Of a stretch of DNA of 6,593 bases, positions 1-5,543 are shown piece after piece. The notes below the pieces were generated by a model that saw only the letters and a list, made by a program, of their open reading frames with translations, made no database searches and was not told the origin of the DNA. Position 1 is the stretch's first letter. Each line of letters begins with the position of its first letter. The translations under genes were made by a program, and so were the position numbers. The stretch comes from JBLIAZ01 sp047632015 (GTDB lineage Bacteria; Bacteroidota; Bacteroidia; Flavobacteriales_C; GCA-002722245): positions 1-6,593 of the forward strand of contig JBLIBC010000149.1 in NCBI GenBank assembly GCA_047632015.1. The letters are read 5' to 3'.

Positions 1-3000
1 TACATCCATCTTTATTAGTGCTTTTGAATTGTACATCAAATTTACCAGCGGTTATAAAGGTGTGTAAATAGTTTTGAGACATTCCACTTCCTCCATCGCT
101 AATTTTCCATTCCCATTCTATTGCTGAAGTAGTTGATGTATCTAATAGTTGGACGGTAAAAGGAGGGCAATTCAAATCAACTTCAAGTGTGTCAAATTCC
201 GATTTTGGGGTATCTGAAACACGTATGTATTTTTTATAAGTTAAAGAATCTTGACAACCATATTGATCGATAGCATGTAGTTTTACATCAAAAGAATTCA
301 CATTAAAAAAAGTGTGTGTAGCATCTGTATTTGAATGTATTTCGGATTCTATTTTCCATGTATTTATCAAGTTATTACCAATGGATTTATTAGTGAAAAC
401 AACAGAATCTCCTTTACAAACTACCGTGTCATTTACAACAAAATCCAAGATAGGTATACTTACTAACAACTCATCCGAATCTAGGGAGTCAATACAACCA
501 AAGCTGTTGGTAACAACAAGAGTATGAAAGTATTTTTTCGGAATATCGTAAGCCGTTTTAAAGCCATTACTGGTGTTTAAAACATTAGTTGAGTCTTTTA
601 AGAACCATTGTGTACTTTGAATACTGGATGTTCCAATACTCGTGTTTGTGAACAGCACAGAATCTCCAGCGCAAGCCTTACTAGTGTCTAAATTTACACT
701 TAACAAAGTTCCTTCGATATATAGGGAATCCGAGTAGGAATATGAGCATTCAACTGCTGAGCTTCCTACCCCTAATAAATTGTCTTTTACCATTAAATGA
801 ACATCAAGAGTATAAAGATTCCAGCCGGTATCACTTACTGCCGTCTTCAAAGAGTCATTAGTTATTGATGGGAAAAAGTTAGCGCTAGTAATAGTGCCAT
901 CCAATGACCACAACCTTCTAGAAAGGAATCCAGTTGAATAAACTGATTCATCAATTGCGGTAATTTCTTTGTCCGAGCATGTAGTGCCTGGAAGGTTAAT
1001 TTTCATTGTTTTGTAAACAACGTGAAAGTTTCTAGAACCCTCATTTTTGCATAACGTATTTTTATTAAACACTCCAATTTGAATTGAGTAATCTCCTGGT
1101 TTATTAAACGTATAAAATAGGGTGTCGAACTCTGAAATATCTTTGACTGTATCTAAAGTTGGTAAATAAACAATTCTAAAATACAGCAATGAATCATAAT
1201 TCTGGGACGCATTATAAATCCCGATTGTTTTAGAACTATCACATTCGATCAAATTAAAATCGGAATCATCAAAAGCAAAACCCACCATTGCCGCGGTAGG
1301 AATTACGTGTATTGGTTTTACAACTTCTTGATAACAGCCATGAAATCCAACGATCAAATGGGTATGCAGTGTGCTATCTGCCGGAACAATTTCACCGAAG
1401 TAGTAGTATCCAGATACAGAAGAGCCATTTTTATAGGTATAATTACTGTACTCATGCGTGGGTATTTGAGAGTGGACAAACGTATCTGTAGGAAGGAAAT
1501 TTACTGCTTCTTTGGGACATTCAAGAGGAGGGGTTTCATTATTTAAAAGTAACGCTGATTCATCTTTTTCAAATGCCCAACAAAAATAATCTGAAACGTA
1601 TGTCGAATCAGAGTAGGTACTTAATCCTTGAAAAGATAACGTTTCACCATAACAGATAGTATCACTAAAATTAACGTTAAAATCAGCATTATCGGGAAGT
1701 TCACCTACAAGAATAAATTCTTTTTTTACAATGGTGTCGCTGCAGCCGCTCTCAAGGACTACGATTAAAGTAATGTCGTATTTTCCCGGCTCATTGAAAG
1801 TGTGTGACGATAAGCTATCCTTTCCGTTGTTAAGGTTTCCTGAGTTTGGGTCTCCATAATTCCAAATAATATCTTTAATTGGACTTAATACTTTTTTTGT
1901 TAAATCAGCGAAGGTGATAGTTAGTGGAGCACAACCTGTTTGTTTTTCGTTTTCTGCGGAGAAGTCCGCAATTGGGATTGGTACTTCTACTCGGCCTGTT
2001 GCAGTTGCTTGACATCCAAACGTGTCTACAACATTAAGGATCGGATTCCGCACTATTGGAGGGACAACATACGAATGGTTGTTCTCAAAACTAGTATCTA
2101 TATCCGAAGAGTCGCCATATTCCCAAGAATAAAAAAGACCTGTGCCTGCTGATGTGTTCTTAAATTCTACTTCGTAAGGGGATTTGCAGGTGCTCTTAGC
2201 TGTAAATAAAAAACTAGCGGTAGGGGGCAGGTAGTTTAACGTTTTAGTGTTTACACAAGACTCTCCATTTTTTACTGTTAATGTAATCGTTCTTGGGCTT
2301 AACCCGCTGTAAGTGTGAGTAAATTCATTGCCAATATTTTGAGTTCCATCACCTAAGTCCCAAACAATTGAACTAGGGGTAGGACTTGTTTGGTCTTTTA
2401 ATAAAACAGAAAAACCAAGAGCATCACAGGTGGCTGTAACCTCCATTTTAGCTTCGTATTTTCTTATATACATCTTCTTTTCAACAGAATCAGTGCATAA
2501 AGTGTTACTTTCTTTTACATATAATGTCACAGGAACAGTATCGTAGGTGCTGTACGTTTGATTTGGAGGGGTTTCTGTATTCGCAGAACTGCCGTTTCCA
2601 AAACCCCATTCATAAGTAAGGTTTTCACCTGTAGAGGTACTAACGAAACTAACATCGGCTGGGATTTGACATGCGATTGAATCAAAGCTAAAGTCAGCTA
2701 TTGGACCTCCCCCGATAATAAATTCTGATTTGGACACAAAGGCCTCACAACCGTTGTCATCCGCTACTTTAAGTAGTACATCATAGTTATCAGCATCATT
2801 AAAGGTTACAATAGGATTTTGTTCATCTGAGGTTATTCCGTTGCTAAAACTCCAAAACCAAGAAGTGATAGCGCTTGATTGTGGAACCGATAAATCAATA
2901 AATTGTGCCGGAAAAGGAACGCAACCTTCTGTTTTTGATGAGGTAAAATCAGCAGTTATTCCAGGGCTCACCCTAATTAAAATTGTTTTAGTGCTGGTTT

Positions 3001-3259
3001 CTGCGCCGTTCGTAGATTCCAACGTTACATTAAAATTACCAGGTTCGGAAAAAACTAAAGTAGGGCTTTTAATGCTTGAAGACACCCCTGTGGTAGATGA
3101 CCAAGTCCATTCTGTAGCGTCTGGAGATGAGGCGTCTGTGAATTTTATTATCAAAGGAGCGCATCCAAAAGTTTTATTCGATGTGAAATCGGTGAGGAAT
3201 TGGGCGTTAATACCCCACGAAATAAGAAGAAATGTTAATATTGATATATTTTTCTTCAT
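1..3259 (-). CDS. Large secreted multi-PKD-domain protein, N-terminal 1086 residues (cut by the window edge)
   Basis: The frame is open without a stop from the ATG at 3257-3259 to the left edge, giving 1086 complete codons. Residues 1-19 form a signal peptide (MKK, hydrophobic ILTFLLISW, cleavage likely after INA before Q20). About twelve PKD/Ig-like modules follow, starting near residues 21, 103, 187, 270, 347, 430, 525, 658, 752, 853, 937 and 1019. Visible PKD motifs are GCAPL or GCVPF at strand A (33, 113, 443), the WxxGDG-like core (WDLGDG at 300; WEYGD at 379; WNYGD at 466) and FxxPGxYxVxL (70-80, 488-498). Most modules carry one cysteine pair 54-77 residues apart. Proteins of this build in Bacteroidota are exported by Sec and usually carry a C-terminal type IX secretion or gliding-motility-associated domain; that end lies outside the window, so this route is inference. 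Adhesion or matrix function is likely but unproven. The upstream leader has no Shine-Dalgarno, as is usual in this phylum. The annotation as exported PKD protein is secure; the function is not. Confidence 0.93.
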   Translation of the reverse strand, partial: MKKNISILTFLLISWGINAQFLTDFTSNKTFGCAPLIIKFTDASSPDATEWTWSSTTGVSSSIKSPTLVFSEPGNFNVTLESTNGAETSTKTILIRVSPGITADFTSSKTEGCVPFPAQFIDLSVPQSSAITSWFWSFSNGITSDEQNPIVTFNDADNYDVLLKVADDNGCEAFVSKSEFIIGGGPIADFSFDSIACQIPADVSFVSTSTGENLTYEWGFGNGSSANTETPPNQTYSTYDTVPVTLYVKESNTLCTDSVEKKMYIRKYEAKMEVTATCDALGFSVLLKDQTSPTPSSIVWDLGDGTQNIGNEFTHTYSGLSPRTITLTVKNGESCVNTKTLNYLPPTASFLFTAKSTCKSPYEVEFKNTSAGTGLFYSWEYGDSSDIDTSFENNHSYVVPPIVRNPILNVVDTFGCQATATGRVEVPIPIADFSAENEKQTGCAPLTITFADLTKKVLSPIKDIIWNYGDPNSGNLNNGKDSLSSHTFNEPGKYDITLIVVLESGCSDTIVKKEFILVGELPDNADFNVNFSDTICYGETLSFQGLSTYSDSTYVSDYFCWAFEKDESALLLNNETPPLECPKEAVNFLPTDTFVHSQIPTHEYSNYTYKNGSSVSGYYYFGEIVPADSTLHTHLIVGFHGCYQEVVKPIHVIPTAAMVGFAFDDSDFNLIECDSSKTIGIYNASQNYDSLLYFRIVYLPTLDTVKDISEFDTLFYTFNKPGDYSIQIGVFNKNTLCKNEGSRNFHVVYKTMKINLPGTTCSDKEITAIDESVYSTGFLSRRLWSLDGTITSANFFPSITNDSLKTAVSDTGWNLYTLDVHLMVKDNLLGVGSSAVECSYSYSDSLYIEGTLLSVNLDTSKACAGDSVLFTNTSIGTSSIQSTQWFLKDSTNVLNTSNGFKTAYDIPKKYFHTLVVTNSFGCIDSLDSDELLVSIPILDFVVNDTVVCKGDSVVFTNKSIGNNLINTWKIESEIHSNTDATHTFFNVNSFDVKLHAIDQYGCQDSLTYKKYIRVSDTPKSEFDTLEVDLNCPPFTVQLLDTSTTSAIEWEWKISDGGSGMSQNYLHTFITAGKFDVQFKSTNKDGC

Positions 3260-3399
3260 CAAGAAAAGGTAACTAGAAAACCAAAATAAAAAGGAAGAGA
3301 AAAGTTCAAAACAATAATTAGTATGAACTAAAATGGTTAGCTTATGCGGCTAAATAAATTTAACTAGTTAGTAATTAGCTAAATAAAGTAAAAATTGAG

Positions 3400-3417
3400 A
3401 TGTCAGAATAATGACAT
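3400..3417. repeat. Inverted repeat ATGTCA-N6-TGACAT at the predicted transcription start
   Basis: Two perfect 6-base arms (3400-3405 and 3412-3417) are separated by GAATAA. The position directly downstream of the -7 match for the PKD gene fits an operator for a dimeric regulator. It could also be a chance palindrome in A/T-rich DNA. No regulator gene is present in the window. Confidence 0.3.
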
Positions 3418-3423
3418 TCATAT

Positions 3424-3431
3424 CAAAGCTA
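3424..3431 (-). promoter_or_regulatory. Possible Bacteroidota-type -7 promoter element for the PKD gene
   Basis: On the minus strand the bases read TAGCTTTG, a full match to the TAnnTTTG -7 consensus described for Bacteroidota primary sigma factors. It is the only full match between the PKD start codon and about 3540. It would place transcription start near 3418-3420 and leave a leader of about 160 bases. The weak point is that no TTG lies at the expected 17-23 base spacing upstream; the nearest is 33 bases away (3465-3467 on the plus strand). A long A/T-rich leader is unremarkable in this group. Confidence 0.3.
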
Positions 3432-3625
3432 CCTCTATATATTGTTATGTCGTATTAATATATTCAAATGGTTTTTTCCCCCTTTATTGGAAGGGAAAAT
3501 AAAAGCTAAAGAAAAAAGTTAAGATAGCTAAACTCTGGATTTCAGGTTATTAATTATTGATTCCCCGCTATTCTACCTAAAGATTCCATTATACTGGATA
3601 ACCAACGTTGTAGGGGCTATGTTTT

Positions 3626-3662
3626 GTAGTTCTTGATTACACTCCGTTAAATCAAGAACTAC
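3626..3662. repeat. Perfect 13-bp stem, 11-base loop hairpin
   Basis: Arms GTAGTTCTTGATT (3626-3638) and AATCAAGAACTAC (3650-3662) are exact reverse complements around an 11-base loop. No T-run follows on either strand, so it is not a classical intrinsic terminator. It sits at the centre of the larger palindromic element and would form equally on either strand or as single-stranded DNA. Confidence 0.8.
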
Positions 3663-3693
3663 CGCATTCAGGCAAGTTACGATTACATGCCGG

Positions 3694-3718
3694 TGGAGGG
3701 CAAGGCACTGCCCCTCCA
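3694..3718. repeat. GC-rich hairpin with one bulged C, REP-like
   Basis: TGGAGGGCA (3694-3702) pairs with TGCCC and TCCA (3709-3713, 3715-3718), with C3714 bulged and a 6-base loop. It is markedly GC-rich compared with its surroundings. The form resembles short REP palindromes mobilised by RAYT (TnpA-REP) transposases in other bacteria, but no such gene is in view. Its right arm is shared with the longer-range pairing to 3607-3617, so the two folds compete. Confidence 0.55.
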
Positions 3719-3850
3719 ACAGCGAAAGTACAAGAGAGTTTTGGTTGCATTTTTTAATAAAACACTTTTTAGGAAGAACAGCGGGGAATCAATATTAATT
3801 TGATCAAATTCTAAGATTGATTTTCCGTTTAATGTTGAATCTGGACTTGC

Positions 3851-3858
3851 TATTTTTG
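3851..3858 (+). promoter_or_regulatory. Possible plus-strand -7 promoter element
   Basis: TATTTTTG is a full match to TAnnTTTG. It would start transcription near 3863, about 20 bases before an ATG at 3884 and about 220 bases before a terminator-like hairpin. A TTG lies 13 bases upstream (3835-3837), closer than the usual 17-23 spacing, so the -33 element is not well matched. The motif is short and expected by chance in A/T-rich DNA. Confidence 0.22.
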
Positions 3859-4047
3859 ATATGGGGGAAAACTTTAAGATAACATGATTTTTATACTGGA
3901 TTGTTCCTTCACTTCAAATCTAAAATCAGCTCCAACCCCCTCAAAAAGTTCGATATTTCACCCGTCTTGGGTACGGAAATTATGGTTCAGCCGTGGCTTT
4001 TTGTTGCAAACGCAAGTGGTGAGCTTCCACTTTTCACTGGCAAATAT

Positions 4048-4084
4048 AGAGTCTCAGCATCTTTGAATTTTGAGGCTTTTTTTT
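4048..4084 (+). terminator. Intrinsic-terminator-like hairpin with eight T residues, plus strand
   Basis: AGTCTCA (4050-4056) pairs with TGAGGCT (4071-4077) with one T-G wobble and a 14-base loop; A4048 and G4049 can extend the stem weakly. A run of eight T residues (4077-4084) follows at once. On the minus strand the stem is not followed by T residues, so it could not end the three-gene operon. It would end a plus-strand transcript, possibly a small RNA or the small frame 3884-4066, whose stop codon lies in the loop. Confidence 0.4.
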
Positions 4085-4213
4085 ATTTAGTAACAAACAC
4101 TATTGAATGACCTTCTAACACTTTCCCTGAAAATCCTGTGGGCTATACGAGAATTATAACCAGACAAGTACTCAATTCCAAACGTGGGTAAAAATTTATG
4201 CAGTTCACTCCAT

Positions 4214-4849
4214 TTACTTTCTGTACCTAATCAGTAATTCTGCAATTCCCAAATTGACAACCCACCCTGCCCAAGACACAATCTGGTAAGTATCCATTGG
4301 AAGTAGCTCAAACGTCCCAACTATAATCCATTTGAATAACCGCAAGCTTATAGCTGACAAGGTAAGTGCGTAACTACGATAAATAAAGTTTTTATGTAAA
4401 ATACAATTCCTTTTTCTGGCATGAACGTAAGCCATCAGAGAAAAGTAAATCCACAGCACGGCAAGAATATAAAATGACACTTGAGAATAAATTCCACCAT
4501 TAGCATGATAAGCCATCACAAGTCCAGAAGGACCTGCAAAAAATAAAATTATTCCGATGTATGATTTGCCAATAGTTCGATGCAGCCTTGGATACTTACT
4601 TCGAATGGTTTTTGAAAATTGAAAGAAACCAATTATAAGCGTAAAAATACTCGTATACACATGGGTGAAGAATGCCAACTGATAATATGGTCGTTGAATT
4701 TCATCCTGCTTTATATTTAAAAATGCGGCATTGAAATCAATGGGAATGTATTGAATCGTAATCAGAATCATTAAATAACTGAAATACGCCAATATTGCGT
4801 ACCATGCGGTTTTCAATACCCGTTCTCTATTAATTACAACCCCAAACAT
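4214..4849 (-). CDS. DUF2306 family integral membrane protein
   Basis: A 211-residue protein with six likely membrane helices, near residues 14-36, 58-79, 97-114, 123-143, 159-179 and 188-208. Family hallmarks visible are the conserved histidines H63 (FFTHVYTS), H90 in LHRTIGKSY, H115 and H152, and the segment HKNFIYRSYALTLSAISLR at 152-170. These match the PF10067 (DUF2306) pattern, and the length is normal for the family. The biochemical role is unknown; the intramembrane histidines would suit haem or metal binding, but that is speculation. The ATG at 4847-4849 lies inside the end of the upstream dipeptidase gene, with a 20-base overlap in a different frame, so it is probably translated by coupling. 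It is the last gene of the operon; no terminator is evident after its TAA stop. There is no signal peptide separate from helix 1. Confidence 0.85.
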   Translation of the reverse strand: MFGVVINRERVLKTAWYAILAYFSYLMILITIQYIPIDFNAAFLNIKQDEIQRPYYQLAFFTHVYTSIFTLIIGFFQFSKTIRSKYPRLHRTIGKSYIGIILFFAGPSGLVMAYHANGGIYSQVSFYILAVLWIYFSLMAYVHARKRNCILHKNFIYRSYALTLSAISLRLFKWIIVGTFELLPMDTYQIVSWAGWVVNLGIAELLIRYRK

Positions 4850-5543
4850 AATCGTCTAACTGATAATCAACTTGTTTATAACTGTAATGCCACCATTCAT
4901 ATGCGTAAGGTGTGAATCCTACCTGTGTCATAATATCTTTTAGCAACACCCTGTTGGAGGCAGGAATAGAATCCAGCTTTTTATACATAAGATGTGACCT
5001 TTCCGAAAACTCATCGAATTCCCCACCGAAATCAAGTAAGTTGCCTGATGTGTCAGCTAACGCAATGTCAACTGCTAAACCCTTGTTGTGCATTGAACCA
5101 CCATTTTTGGGTTCCGCAACATACCTTGAGTCTTTGATTAGATCGAACATTATTTGTTGATACTTTGTAGGACGATAGCAATCAAACAAGGTTAACCTTA
5201 AACCTTTTTCATGTGCAATTTCATTAGCCAACTTCAATGCTGTTGCAGCTTCGGGTCTCAAAAAACACCTAGCGCAAGGGTATATTTTTCGCCCCATAAA
5301 ATTGACAGTATCAGCATAAGCCATGTTTTCAAAAACGCCTTCTTCTTGAAATTTAATTTCCGACCACAGCGAATCATTGTAATCTAAAATATTGTCCGCA
5401 GTAGGTATGTTCAGCTCTTGCTTAAAAACTAAACCTTCTGGTGTTTCGACTGTTTCCGATTGAACATGGTGACTGTTCGAACAAGATAAAACCAGACTAA
5501 CCCCTACCGAAAAAATCGTAATACTCTTTAGCGTTTTTCTCAT
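4830..5543 (-). CDS. Lipoprotein D-alanyl-D-alanine dipeptidase (VanX/DdpX family, peptidase M15D)
   Basis: A 237-residue zinc dipeptidase that should hydrolyse D-Ala-D-Ala. Key motifs are all present: YRP with R124 (VanX Arg71 equivalent), SMHNKGLAVD with zinc ligands H152 and D159, and EWWH with catalytic base E216 and third zinc ligand H219. The N-terminus is a lipoprotein signal peptide (MRKTLKSITIFSVGVSLVL, lipobox VLSC, lipidated C21), so the mature enzyme sits on a membrane facing the periplasm or the surface, unlike cytoplasmic VanX. The post-lipidation residues (SNSHH) lack the acidic surface-export signal known in some Bacteroidota, so the periplasmic face is more likely. C90 and C93 (PCARC) and C122 are extra cysteines near the active site. 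The start codon lies 47 bases inside the preceding YARHG gene and the end overlaps the DUF2306 gene by 20. A glycopeptide-resistance role is not implied, since no vanH/vanA-like genes are present; peptidoglycan turnover or dipeptide salvage is more likely. Confidence 0.92.
   Translation of the reverse strand: MRKTLKSITIFSVGVSLVLSCSNSHHVQSETVETPEGLVFKQELNIPTADNILDYNDSLWSEIKFQEEGVFENMAYADTVNFMGRKIYPCARCFLRPEAATALKLANEIAHEKGLRLTLFDCYRPTKYQQIMFDLIKDSRYVAEPKNGGSMHNKGLAVDIALADTSGNLLDFGGEFDEFSERSHLMYKKLDSIPASNRVLLKDIMTQVGFTPYAYEWWHYSYKQVDYQLDDYVWGCN

Larger units (their letters stand above)
3555..3794. mobile_element. MITE-like or REP-like palindromic element, about 240 bp, with imperfect terminal inverted repeats
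   Basis: The left end (3555-3578) and the right end (3771-3794) are inverted repeats matching at 22 of 24 bases, including 15 uninterrupted bases, AGCGGGGAATCAATA read inward to outward at the right arm. The flanks are TTAAT at 3550-3554 and TTAAT at 3795-3799, which would be a 5-bp target duplication. Inside lies a second inverted repeat (3607-3617 with 3710-3720, 10 of 11 matching) that encloses a perfect 13-bp hairpin (3626-3662), plus a further hairpin at 3694-3718. There is no transposase or reading frame inside, so this would be a non-autonomous element mobilised in trans, or a structured RNA locus. The TSD is short and A/T-rich and could be chance. No known IS family was recognised from the ends. 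Confidence 0.5.
3260..4213. other. 954-base intergenic region between the PKD gene and the three-gene operon
   Basis: No convincing gene is visible here. From left to right it holds the A/T-rich leader of the PKD gene, a promoter-like match with a nearby inverted repeat (3400-3431), a nested palindromic element (3555-3794), a plus-strand promoter-like match (3851-3858) and a plus-strand terminator-like hairpin (4048-4084). A 60-codon ATG frame (3884-4066) and a 69-codon TTG-start frame (3901-4110) overlap on the plus strand. The minus strand also reads acceptably for short runs (about 3988-4076 and 4089-4144) between stops. None has a recognisable domain, so they may be chance frames or eroded gene remnants. 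Four GCTAAA motifs lie at 3349, 3378, 3505 and 3527, and a perfect 10-bp palindrome, TAACTAGTTA, lies at 3361-3370. No clear terminator for the minus-strand operon was found below 4214. Confidence 0.7.

Noticed and set aside
312..2152. Plus-strand frames of 70-79 codons at 312, 1307 and 1940
   Set aside because: All lie inside the continuous minus-strand PKD frame and show no recognisable protein features.
2841..3272. Plus-strand 143-codon frame opposite the PKD gene start
   Set aside because: The minus strand here encodes a signal peptide and two PKD modules with matching motifs and cysteines; the plus-strand translation has no domain and is an antisense shadow.
3470..3500. CCCTT/AAGGG hairpin as a terminator
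   Set aside because: The stem is only 5 bp, with a mismatched extension, and no T-run follows on either strand.
3602..3724. Integron attC-like site
   Set aside because: The arms and length are suggestive, but neither end gives a proper RYYYAAC or GTTRRRY core box, and no integrase or cassette-like array is present.
3901..4110. 69-codon plus-strand frame beginning with TTG as a gene
   Set aside because: It has no ribosome-binding or domain evidence, runs through a terminator-like hairpin, and the opposite strand reads equally well in parts; left as a possible remnant.
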